A stretch of DNA of 53,488 nucleotides from contig NZ_LATZ01000025.1 in the NCBI RefSeq assembly GCF_000981385.1, positions 1-53,488 of the forward strand, read 5' to 3'. Below the pieces are notes generated by a model that had not been told where the DNA came from, searched no databases, and saw nothing but the letters and a program-made list of their open reading frames with translations. This document shows, piece after piece, positions 32,541-40,638 of this stretch. Within the stretch, counting starts at the first letter, position 1; each line of letters begins with the position of its first letter. Position numbers and translations under genes: made by a program. Source of the DNA: Bacillus sp. SA1-12. Its GTDB lineage: Bacteria; Bacillota; Bacilli; Bacillales; Bacillaceae.

Positions 32541-33266
32541 TTCTCGTTCTCCCATTAATCTTGCAATGATTTCTTCGATGAAAATAAAGAATACAGTTCG
32601 CGTTTTTTCATACGGTAACAACTTTTCGTTTTGAGTAGATTGGGTTAAGAAAAAGATATTATCTGTTATTAAAGTGGATGAATGGTCATATTCCTCCAAG
32701 ATCAACAATATTTCAGCCCCTTTAGCCTTTACTCCATTGAAGAGGTGTTCGAAAGAGGTAAATTTCCCTGTTACTGAAAAAACGATCAAAAGAGTGTCCT
32801 CATCAACTAAATGCTGAGCATGATCTTCTCCTTGGGACACTAAAATATTTTTTCCAGAAACAAGAGCGAGCTTATAGGCAAAGTATTCTACACAAATAAA
32901 GGATGGACCTAAACCGAATAAGACGATTCTGTTGTACTTCTTGAAAAGGGTAATAAACTCATCTACTAATTCGGGGTTAAAATTTTCAATAAAGTGTTTT
33001 AATCGTTCCAGTTCACTTGAAATCTTTTTGTCTTCCTGAATGATGGAATGTCCCCCGAGAAATTGCTTGTATTGTTTAAAACTATTAAAGCCAAGTTTTC
33101 TTACTAGCTTGGATACTTTAGATGGAGAAACTTCACAATACTCAGCTGCCTCTATTATTTTTAGTTGCTCATTGTCCTTTATAACTTCAGAGAGTTTATT
33201 ATGGACCGAAAGCTCCAGGTCATTTAATTTATTTAAATTGATATTTATAGTCTTTCCCTCCTCCAT
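32538..33266 (-). CDS. RpiR-family regulator (HTH + SIS)
   Basis: A 242-residue RpiR/MurR-type regulator: N-terminal helix-turn-helix (IIEAAEYCEVSPSKVSKLVRKLGF) and a C-terminal SIS domain (about 100-230; GLGPSFICVEYFAYKLALVSG, VSQGEDHAQHLVDEDTLLIVFSVTG) that binds phosphosugars. It is divergent from the ygcW-U-E-like genes, so a phosphorylated intermediate made by that kinase is a plausible effector. The start is odd: ATG 33266 has no upstream ribosome site. TTGTGG/TATACT (33310-33305 and 33287-33282) predicts a leader of only about nine bases, while GGAGGAGGG occurs just inside the gene. Confidence 0.87.
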   Translation of the reverse strand: MEEGKTININLNKLNDLELSVHNKLSEVIKDNEQLKIIEAAEYCEVSPSKVSKLVRKLGFNSFKQYKQFLGGHSIIQEDKKISSELERLKHFIENFNPELVDEFITLFKKYNRIVLFGLGPSFICVEYFAYKLALVSGKNILVSQGEDHAQHLVDEDTLLIVFSVTGKFTSFEHLFNGVKAKGAEILLILEEYDHSSTLITDNIFFLTQSTQNEKLLPYEKTRTVFFIFIEEIIARLMGERE

Positions 33267-33293
33267 TTAGTACGTAAGAAAAGTATATCATTA

Positions 33294-33346
33294 TGGAAAA
33301 TTTTCCACAACATAAAAATAAATTTAAAAAAATAGAAAATTTTCTA
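33294..33346. promoter_or_regulatory. Two RpiR-type operator palindromes
   Basis: TGGAAAATTTTCCA (33294-33307) and TAGAAAATTTTCTA (33333-33346) share the core GAAAATTTTC, centres 39 bases apart, in the divergent rpiR/ygcW region. The first lies between the -35 and -10 of the rpiR promoter, implying autorepression; the second lies just upstream of the -35 of the ygcW-type operon. Confidence 0.8.
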
Positions 33347-33355
33347 TAGAAATCG

Positions 33356-33403
33356 TTTACATGGGAAAGCATTTATAGTAAATTAACGTTAATAACGTTA
33401 TTA
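33356..33403 (+). promoter_or_regulatory. Probable operon promoter with AACGTT palindromes
   Basis: TTTACA (33356-33361) and TAAATT (33379-33384) are spaced 17 bases. Overlapping palindromes ATTAACGTTAAT (33382-33393) and TAATAACGTTATTA (33390-33403) cover the predicted start point, suggesting another repressor site. Confidence 0.5.
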
Positions 33404-33437
33404 ATATTTAAAACTTTCTAAGAAGAAGGGTTAAACA

Positions 33438-34232
33438 ATGACTACTCAATTAGCTGATATTAAAGACTTTTCAATGAATTTTTTTAGCTTAAAAGGAAAA
33501 GTGGCGATCATCACTGGAGGGAATTCTGGATTAGGGCAAGGCTTTGCTTTAGCACTAGCAAAAGCGGGGGCAGACATCTTTGCGGTCAGCATCGCTGGTG
33601 ACAATGATGAAACCAAAAACCTTATTGAAGCAGAAGGGGTACGGTATCATCTCATGATTGCAGATGTGACTCAAGAAGGGGCTTGTCAAAGGATTGCAGA
33701 AGAATGCATCTCTACATTTGGAAAAATCGATATCCTCATGAATAACGCAGGTATTTGTATCAATGAACCAGATGTAACCAAGTTCACTAGACTTCAATGG
33801 GATAAAATGGTCTCCATCAATTTAACAGCAGCTTTTGAATTATCTCATGAAGTGGCAAAATACTTGATTCCACAACAAAGCGGGAAGATCATTAACACTT
33901 GTTCCTTGTTTTCATATCTTGGGGGTCAATGGTCACCAGCCTATGCAGCCACCAAACATGGTTTAGCAGGTTTTACAAAAGCCTATTGTGATGAACTTGC
34001 TCAATATAATATTCAAGTAAATGGGATTGCACCTGGATATTTTGCAACGGCGGTTACAGCAGAGACAAGAGCGAACTCTGAAGCAAATCAACGGATCTTA
34101 GATCACATTCCAGCCAATAGATGGGGCAATATCTTAGATTTAATGGGAGCAGTTGTTTATTTAGCTTCAGACGCTTCTAACTATGTAAATGGAACTCTCT
34201 TAAATGTGGATGGCGGCTATTTAGTTCGATAA
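33438..34232 (+). CDS. SDR-family sugar (acid) dehydrogenase, YgcW-like
   Basis: A 264-residue short-chain dehydrogenase/reductase. The NAD(P) motif is TGGNSGLGQG (about 27-36), the NNAG motif is ILMNNAGICI, and the catalytic triad S/Y/K lies in NTCSLFSY and PAYAATKHG. It resembles gluconate 5-dehydrogenase and 2-deoxy-D-gluconate 3-dehydrogenase (KduD), and in gene order E. coli YgcW. Precedes the FAD oxidase gene by 32 bases. AGAAGAAGGG serves as ribosome site. Confidence 0.87.
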   Translation: MTTQLADIKDFSMNFFSLKGKVAIITGGNSGLGQGFALALAKAGADIFAVSIAGDNDETKNLIEAEGVRYHLMIADVTQEGACQRIAEECISTFGKIDILMNNAGICINEPDVTKFTRLQWDKMVSINLTAAFELSHEVAKYLIPQQSGKIINTCSLFSYLGGQWSPAYAATKHGLAGFTKAYCDELAQYNIQVNGIAPGYFATAVTAETRANSEANQRILDHIPANRWGNILDLMGAVVYLASDASNYVNGTLLNVDGGYLVR

Positions 34233-34264
34233 TTTAGAAACGGATCGTAAAGGAGAATGCAGCG

Positions 34265-35776
34265 ATGACAAATGAACAATTAGTTAAAGAAGAAATAAAG
34301 TTAGTGAAAGAGCAGTTATTGAAAGAATTAGAGTCCATTATTTCACTAGAACAAATCAATGTAGATCATGAAGCACTCTATGATGCGTCAGCCGATCGTT
34401 ATAAGAAATATGCAAAAGCGAAAAAAGTCTTGGATGTTCCAATGCCAATGGCTATTGTTTATCCATACTCAACAGAAGAAGTTCAGTCCCTTCTGAAGTT
34501 CTGCAATAAGCACAAGATCAATGTGATTCCTCGAAGTGGGAAAACAGCTACGGAAGGCGGTCTTGAAAACTGGAAGGAAATCGCAGTAGTCATTGACGGC
34601 TCAAAAATGAATCAAATCATAAAAATTGATCCTTATAACATGCAAGCAACGGTTCAAGCAGGTGTTAAGCTGCAAACGTTAGAAGATGAGTTGCGTAAAA
34701 TTGGCTACACAACAGGGCACTCCCCGCAGTCAAAACCTGTTGCCCAATTTGGGGGATTATTGGCAACAAGAAGTATTGGCCAATTCTCAACTCTTTACGG
34801 TGCGATTGAAGACATGGTCGTTGGCTTAGAATGTGTATTCCCTGATGGACATATTTCCAGAATCAAAAATGTTCCTAGAAGAGCGGGCGGACCTGATATC
34901 AGACACATTGTTATCGGTAACGAAGGAACCTTATGCTACATTACTGAAGTAACGGTAAAGATTTTTAAATACTATCCTGAAAACAATGTGTTCCATGGTT
35001 ATTTAATCAAGGATGTAGATACAGGTATTAAGATTTTAAGAGAAGTAATTACTAACGGTTTTAGACCATCTGTTGCACGTGTCTATTCCGAAGAAGATGC
35101 AAGACAGCATTTTTCTCATTTCTACAAAGACAAATGCGTGTTGATTTTCATGTCTGAAGGGCCAAAGGGTATTGTCAAAGCAACGAATGAAGCGATTGAA
35201 GAAGCGGTGGCTAAATTCCAAGAAGGCATCGTTGAAAAAGTAGAAGATCAATTAATCGAGAATTGGTTTAATAACTTAAACTGGACACAAGGACACATTG
35301 ATCATGAGTTCCAAACGATGGTGGATTTCCATAAACATGATGGTTTTACAACGGAAGTATCTGCTGACTGGGAAAACATCACAAAGATTTATCACAATGT
35401 CATGAAGCGAGTGAGAGAAGAGTTTGATCGATTCGAAGATATCACGATGCTTGGCGGCCACTCCTCCCATAGCTATCTAAATGGAACCAATATGTATTTT
35501 GTCTACAACTACAATATTAATTGTGCGCCGGAAGACGAAATGAGAATCTATCACCATCCGATTCATTCTATTATTATTGAAGAAACATTAAAGCTTGGCG
35601 GTTCGATGTGTCATCACCATGGTATCGGAAAGTATCGTACCGAGTGGACACATGAAGAGCATGGTTCTGCTTACTATATGCTAGAAAAATTAAAAGAAGC
35701 GTTTGACCCTAATGGCATCATGAATTTTGGCACCATTTTCCCTCAGGAAGAAGGCCTTAAATATATTAAAGGTTAA
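34265..35776 (+). CDS. ygcU: FAD-linked oxidoreductase, YgcU-like
   Basis: A 503-residue flavoprotein of the vanillyl-alcohol oxidase / alkyldihydroxyacetonephosphate synthase fold. The FAD-binding PCMH domain is at about 55-240 (VIPRSGKTATEGGLE, IDPYNMQATVQAGVKL, GYTTGHSPQSKP, RSIGQFSTLYGAIEDM), with the C-terminal substrate domain after (ITMLGGHSSHSYLNG, MCHHHGIGK). From memory it is strikingly similar to E. coli YgcU along its length. The reaction of YgcU is not established to my knowledge. The start ATG has AAAGGAG upstream; the kinase begins 15 bases after. Confidence 0.88.
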   Translation: MTNEQLVKEEIKLVKEQLLKELESIISLEQINVDHEALYDASADRYKKYAKAKKVLDVPMPMAIVYPYSTEEVQSLLKFCNKHKINVIPRSGKTATEGGLENWKEIAVVIDGSKMNQIIKIDPYNMQATVQAGVKLQTLEDELRKIGYTTGHSPQSKPVAQFGGLLATRSIGQFSTLYGAIEDMVVGLECVFPDGHISRIKNVPRRAGGPDIRHIVIGNEGTLCYITEVTVKIFKYYPENNVFHGYLIKDVDTGIKILREVITNGFRPSVARVYSEEDARQHFSHFYKDKCVLIFMSEGPKGIVKATNEAIEEAVAKFQEGIVEKVEDQLIENWFNNLNWTQGHIDHEFQTMVDFHKHDGFTTEVSADWENITKIYHNVMKRVREEFDRFEDITMLGGHSSHSYLNGTNMYFVYNYNINCAPEDEMRIYHHPIHSIIIEETLKLGGSMCHHHGIGKYRTEWTHEEHGSAYYMLEKLKEAFDPNGIMNFGTIFPQEEGLKYIKG

Positions 35777-35790
35777 TAAAAGGTGATTAT

Positions 35791-37221
35791 ATGAGCAGAT
35801 ATGTAATGGGGATTGATAACGGCTCGCAAAGTACAAAAGTGGCCATTTATGATGTGGAAGGAAATGAAGTGGCCTTTGGATCTCATCAATTAAAAGAAAC
35901 CTTATCTCCTGAACCAGGTGTCGTCATCCATCCTGATGATGATTTATGGGACAGTGTGTTTGGAGCCATGAAAAATTGCCTGGCTAATTTTACTGGCAAT
36001 CCTAAAGAGATTGCCGGAATTGGCCTTTGTACTATAAGGTGCTGTCGTGTGTTATTAAAGGAAGATGGCCATCTAGCTTATCCTGTGATAAGCTGGATGG
36101 ATTCTCGGTTGAACAAACCCTATGTCCATTCTGATGATCAAGTCAAATATGTCACGACTACTTCTGGGTATCTAGGCTATCGGTTAACTGGGGAATTTAA
36201 AGATTCGGCTGCCAATTATGAAGTTCATTGGCCGTTGGATCACGAAACGCTAGATTGGTCTTGCGACGAGGAAGTATTTCAGGCGTATGGCTTGAAAAGA
36301 GAGATGGTATTTACTCTTGTCAAACCTGGTGAAAAGCTGGGAACGCTTCGACCAGAATTGGCTGAGGAGATTGGTTTAAATCAAGATATACCGGTAGTAG
36401 CAACGGCGAATGATAAAGCGGTAGAGGCGTTGGGCTCCGGTATCAAGGATGAAGGGACCATCATGATCTCTCTTGGAACCTTCATTTCTTCCATGCTGCT
36501 AAGAAATGAATATAAGGAAAATGCAGTTAACTTTTTCCCAACGCTTGCCTGTATTCCCTTTAAATATGTGTATGAATCTAATGGCATTCGACGAGGGATG
36601 TGGACCGTGAGTTGGTTTAAAAAGCTGATTGGCGAAGAGCTCGTCATAGAAGCGGCAAAACTGGGTGTATCGGAAGAAGAATACTTGAATAGGAAAGCAC
36701 AAGATGTTCCAGTGGGCAGTGACGGCTTGATTACCATTTTAGACTGGTTATCGACACCATCTGAACCCTATCGAAAAGGGATCATGATGGGGTTTGATCA
36801 GCGTCATACCAAATTCCATATTTACCGTTCAATTTTGGAAGCGATTTCCTATAACATTAAGAACAATATTGATGATATGGCAGAGGAAATAGATGCTACA
36901 TTAAAGGATGTAGTAGTAATAGGCGGTGGGTCGAAAAGTGATGTCCTGATGCAAATTATTGCCGACCTATTTGGATTACCGGTGCATAGACGTGAAGGCA
37001 GCAGTGTCGCCTGTCTAGGAGCGGCGATTTGTGTCTGCCAGCATTTATCTATTTATAGTGACTTCTATGAAGCTGCAAATATAATGGTAAAAACGCAAAC
37101 AACGTTTCTACCGAATCCAGAAAACCACGTACTCTATACTACCGTAAATGATACAGTCGTTAAGCAGGTAAGAAAACATACTGATGAAATATTTAAGCTT
37201 ACTTATCCAATTTTTAATTAA
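35791..37221 (+). CDS. ygcE: FGGY-family carbohydrate kinase, YgcE-like
   Basis: A 476-residue FGGY kinase (ASKHA fold). The ATP-phosphate loop is GIDNGSQSTKVAIYD at the start, the catalytic aspartate is in VVATANDKAVEALGSG, and the adenosine motif is VVIGGGSKSDVLMQIIADLFG near residue 390. It likely phosphorylates the sugar or polyol formed upstream. Together with the SDR and FAD oxidase it reproduces the E. coli ygcW/ygcU/ygcE set. The short gap to ygcU (15 bases) implies one mRNA. Confidence 0.9.
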   Translation: MSRYVMGIDNGSQSTKVAIYDVEGNEVAFGSHQLKETLSPEPGVVIHPDDDLWDSVFGAMKNCLANFTGNPKEIAGIGLCTIRCCRVLLKEDGHLAYPVISWMDSRLNKPYVHSDDQVKYVTTTSGYLGYRLTGEFKDSAANYEVHWPLDHETLDWSCDEEVFQAYGLKREMVFTLVKPGEKLGTLRPELAEEIGLNQDIPVVATANDKAVEALGSGIKDEGTIMISLGTFISSMLLRNEYKENAVNFFPTLACIPFKYVYESNGIRRGMWTVSWFKKLIGEELVIEAAKLGVSEEEYLNRKAQDVPVGSDGLITILDWLSTPSEPYRKGIMMGFDQRHTKFHIYRSILEAISYNIKNNIDDMAEEIDATLKDVVVIGGGSKSDVLMQIIADLFGLPVHRREGSSVACLGAAICVCQHLSIYSDFYEAANIMVKTQTTFLPNPENHVLYTTVNDTVVKQVRKHTDEIFKLTYPIFN

Positions 37222-37248
37222 GATTTACTTTATTAGAGTCATTAAGAA

Positions 37249-37290
37249 GCCGGAACATACCAATTGTTAAAACACCTGGTATGTTCCGGC
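37249..37290 (+). promoter_or_regulatory. Strong hairpin between kinase and BCCT genes
   Basis: GCCGGAACATACCA (37249-37262) pairs perfectly over 14 bases with TGGTATGTTCCGGC (37277-37290). No T-run follows, so it may act as an mRNA stabiliser or processing site setting different expression of transporter and enzymes, rather than as a terminator. Confidence 0.7.
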
Positions 37291-37342
37291 GTCAAATATA
37301 TACGTAGATTTCTTAATTTTAAAAAATAAGGGGGAATATTGG

Positions 37343-38899
37343 ATGAAAAATTTGAGACACAGTGTATTTTGGCCTCCGTTCTTGTTATTAATTGCCGCCG
37401 CTTTATTTAGCTTTTTTAACAGAGAGGGCTTCATAAAAATGGCAACAGAAGCAAATAACTGGCTGTTAACAAATGTGGGCTGGTTATTTAGTCTAGGTGG
37501 CTTGATTATGCTGTTAACGGTTGTAGGGGTCTATTTTTCGCCACTAGGGAAAGTAAAAATTGGTGGAAAAAATGCAAAACCAATGCTTAAATTATCAAAT
37601 TGGCTAGCGATTACCCTATGTACTACCATCGCATCAGGTGTAACTTTTTGGGGAATTGTTGAGCCTGTCTACCATGTAACAGCTCCTCCTGAGTCTCTAG
37701 GTATCGAACCAAATAGCCCAGCGGCTGCTATTTTTTCGATGTCAACGATGTATCTTCACTGGACCGTTACGCCATATGCTATATACTGTGTACCTGCACT
37801 AATGTTCGCCTTTGCTTATTATAATATGCGTAAACCGTTCAGTTTAAGTTCAACGTTATCTCCGCTTTTTGGCGATAAAGTATTTGGCGGTTGGGGGAAA
37901 ACAATTGATGCCTTATGTTTATATACATTGGCACTTGGGATGGCCGCAGCAATGGGAACCAGTATTTTAAACTTAGCAGGTGGAGTGAGTTACTTATCGG
38001 GTATTGCTAGTACTCCAACACTTTGGGCCATTATTTCTTTGGTGGTCATGGTGACGTTTATTCTTTCTGCTTCCAGCGGTTTAATGAAAGGAATCAGAAT
38101 TTTATCGGATATCAATATGAAAGTGTATATTGTGATCGTCCTATTTATGTTTGTTGCTGGGCCGGCAGCCTATATTGTGAATCTAGGGACTGAATCCTTT
38201 GGTAACTTTTTAACTCATTTCTTTGAAAAGAGTTTATTTACTGGATCTGCAGCTGGAGACCAGTGGCCTCAGTGGTGGACAGTGTTTTATTGGGCTAACT
38301 GGTTTGCTTGGGCAGCAATTACAGCCTTGTTCCTTGGAAGAATATCTTATGGTTATTCCGTAAGAGCTTTTATTATGGTCAACTTCGTTGTCCCTTCTGC
38401 CTTCGGTGCTTTATGGATGACTATCTTTGGAGGAACTGCGATCCACAAGCAGATGACGGAAGGAACCCTGGGTGATATTTTAACAAATCAAGGGCCAGAA
38501 TCTGTATTATATTCGGTTTTATCTGATGTACCATTGTCTAGTCTAGTTATTCCTTTTTATCTGTTTGTTGTCTTTATCTCTTTCGTAACAGCTTCTGATT
38601 CAAATATCTCCGCAATGGGCGGTATCAGTTCTACTGGAATTACGCCTGAAAGCCCAGAAGCAGGCATGTTCATTAAAGTTGTTTGGGGCGCTGCGATTGG
38701 TATTATTTCTTGGATCATGATCAGCTTCGCTAAAATTGATGGAATCAAAATGCTTTCGAATTTAGGTGGAGTACCTGCACTCATATTGGGGCTATTAACG
38801 GTCTTTGCCTTAATTAAGGTCGCTAGAAATCCAGAAAAATATGATGTTGCCAGCAGGGACCAGAGTGATGAACAGGAAGAATTGAAAAAGGTAATGTAA
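37343..38899 (+). CDS. BCCT-family transporter
   Basis: A 518-residue transporter of the betaine-choline-carnitine family with about 12 membrane segments. Family marks: GVTFWGIVEPVYHVTAPP, LHWTVTPYAIYCVPAL, GMAAAMGTSILNLAGG, and the tryptophan-rich segment WWTVFYWANWFAWAAITALFLGRISYG. BCCT proteins usually carry quaternary ammonium or other zwitterionic compounds with sodium or protons. Its place at the end of a sugar-kinase-type operon is unexpected, suggesting a substrate that is both charged and hydroxylated. AAGGGGGAA precedes ATG. Confidence 0.9.
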   Translation: MKNLRHSVFWPPFLLLIAAALFSFFNREGFIKMATEANNWLLTNVGWLFSLGGLIMLLTVVGVYFSPLGKVKIGGKNAKPMLKLSNWLAITLCTTIASGVTFWGIVEPVYHVTAPPESLGIEPNSPAAAIFSMSTMYLHWTVTPYAIYCVPALMFAFAYYNMRKPFSLSSTLSPLFGDKVFGGWGKTIDALCLYTLALGMAAAMGTSILNLAGGVSYLSGIASTPTLWAIISLVVMVTFILSASSGLMKGIRILSDINMKVYIVIVLFMFVAGPAAYIVNLGTESFGNFLTHFFEKSLFTGSAAGDQWPQWWTVFYWANWFAWAAITALFLGRISYGYSVRAFIMVNFVVPSAFGALWMTIFGGTAIHKQMTEGTLGDILTNQGPESVLYSVLSDVPLSSLVIPFYLFVVFISFVTASDSNISAMGGISSTGITPESPEAGMFIKVVWGAAIGIISWIMISFAKIDGIKMLSNLGGVPALILGLLTVFALIKVARNPEKYDVASRDQSDEQEELKKVM

Positions 38900-38935
38900 C
38901 TTTTAGAACTTTGAAACAAAAGGTGTTTTTAAGGG

Positions 38936-39001
38936 CTGTTGACAATCTAATATGATTTTCTTATACCTGTATAGAATTTAATCTATACAGGTTTTTTATT
39001 G
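38936..39001 (+). repeat. CTGTTGACA repeat with terminator, copy 2
   Basis: Matches 26685-26750 closely and ends in ACCTGTATAGA..TCTATACAGGT followed by six T, so it also works as the terminator of the BCCT operon. The remaining sequence to 39249 shows nothing recognisable. Confidence 0.75.
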
Positions 39002-39249
39002 GGGGAAATATTATGTTTGTATGTAGTGTTTCATTATCATTATAAAACTATTATCTAACAGCATCAGAATAGGTAATATAACAATTTCAAATATCAATGA
39101 AATTTAAAGAAGATGATCTCTTTCTTATAAATAGCGATTATGTAATTGTGAAGATACGTACTTAAATAACCGACAATATATTTAAATTAGATTGAAAGAT
39201 ATTTCAGTGATAAAATATTTATAGAATTTGTTTAAAACGGGGTGCTTTT

Positions 39250-39975
39250 TTGGGGACTGAATTAATTTTCATAGGCATTATATTAGTGGGTTCTGTCCTA
39301 CAAACAAGTACAGGTTTTGGCTTTTCCATAATGGCGACACCTTTCTTACTAATGTTATTCCAACCACAAGAAGCTATACAAATAAACATTATTTTATCTT
39401 TAATTATCTCAATATTATTAATTTGGAAAATAAGAACGGACATTGATTATATGATTTTAAAAAGATTTACTTACGGAAGTATAGTTGGTGTGCCATTTGG
39501 TATTTTAATTTTTATATCCATAAACATTAACTCATTTAAATTAGCAGTTAGCCTCCTTCTTTTGCTATTAACATTGTTACTGATATGCAAGTTTAAGGTT
39601 AAATCAACACAATTTAGAGATTACATTATAGGTGGGTTATCAGGTCTTTTAACGACAAGTATAGGCATGCCTGGACCACCGTTGTTACTTTACTTTACAG
39701 GAACTGATACTGAAAAAGGGAAGTTGAGAGCAACTACTTTAGCATTTTATTTGTTTATATATTTCATTGGTCTTATTACCCAAATTATCATTACTGGAAC
39801 TAACAAAATAATATGGGAATCAAGTCTTTATGCAATACCCGTCGTATTAATAGGTTTGTATATAGGTCAAATTATCTTTAAAGTGCTTAATCAACGGATT
39901 TTTAGAATATTTACATATATCCTTTTGAGTTGTACAGGAATTTATCTATTTATCGAAAGTTTAAGTTCATTTTAA
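39250..39975 (+). CDS. TauE/SafE-family permease
   Basis: A 241-residue membrane protein with seven or eight hydrophobic segments of the TauE/SafE (DUF81) family, linked to export of sulfite and other organic anions. The conserved halves begin GSVLQTSTGFGFSIMATPF and GGLSGLLTTSIGMPGPPLLLYF. The start is TTG 39250 after CGGGGTGC, though the spacing is not ideal. Transcribed alone between the BCCT operon and a pseudogene; no sulfonate-metabolism enzymes are adjacent, so the cargo is unknown. Confidence 0.82.
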   Translation: MGTELIFIGIILVGSVLQTSTGFGFSIMATPFLLMLFQPQEAIQINIILSLIISILLIWKIRTDIDYMILKRFTYGSIVGVPFGILIFISININSFKLAVSLLLLLLTLLLICKFKVKSTQFRDYIIGGLSGLLTTSIGMPGPPLLLYFTGTDTEKGKLRATTLAFYLFIYFIGLITQIIITGTNKIIWESSLYAIPVVLIGLYIGQIIFKVLNQRIFRIFTYILLSCTGIYLFIESLSSF

Positions 39976-40049
39976 ATATGTTTTATTAAACCAACAGGTG
40001 CTTCAATTTATATTTTGTCCTTTTTTGCAATGGAAGGTTATTATGGGGG

Positions 40050-40495
40050 AATATAACATCGGGATAGACCTTGGTGGAATCCTATCGCCGTATTTTTAAT
40101 CAAGGCAGGATCTTCGATTATCGGATAATATGCCTATTCTATTTGCCGTAGGGGTAGCGCTTGGCATGTCTAAAAACAAAGATGATTCGGCTGCTTTGAG
40201 TGGATTGGTTGCCTACTTGGTCGTTACAACCCTGCTTTCAACAGATTCAGTCGCTATGCTTCAATGGATTGACGCAGAAAATGTAAACCCTGCCATTGCG
40301 AAATAGGAAATAAAGTTCGTTAGGATTCTTTCTGGTATCGTAGCATCCATTATGTACAATCCCTTTAGCGATGTTCAGCTTCCGGCTGCATTGGCATTCT
40401 TTAGCGGAAAACGATTAGTTCCGATTTTGACAGCTGTTTTTACTGAACAAACAAATTTCGTATATAATTTCGTTCCAATTCAAAAAGAAGAGTGA
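40050..40495 (+). pseudogene. PTS EIIC fragment (GlcNAc/glucose type), broken
   Basis: A frame around 40117-40305 reads NMPILFAVGVALGMSKNKDD, then SAALSGLVAYLVVTTLL, the EIIC core of N-acetylglucosamine or glucose PTS permeases, and stops at TAG. A second piece (GIVASIMYNP...QLPAALAFFSGKRLVPILTA, about 40335-40440) is separated by a shift, and both ends of the gene are missing. It is clearly non-functional. Confidence 0.85.
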
Positions 40496-40638
40496 GATTT
40501 ATGTAACAAAATTCAATAAAAATTTAAGTGAAGCTTTACATAACTTGTAAACAATTGAACATATGCTTAGAAGTCCAAGGTGATATCAAACCTTTTCTAT
40601 GCTAAACTGTTTTCAATATTTTTGAAAGGGGAAGTAAG

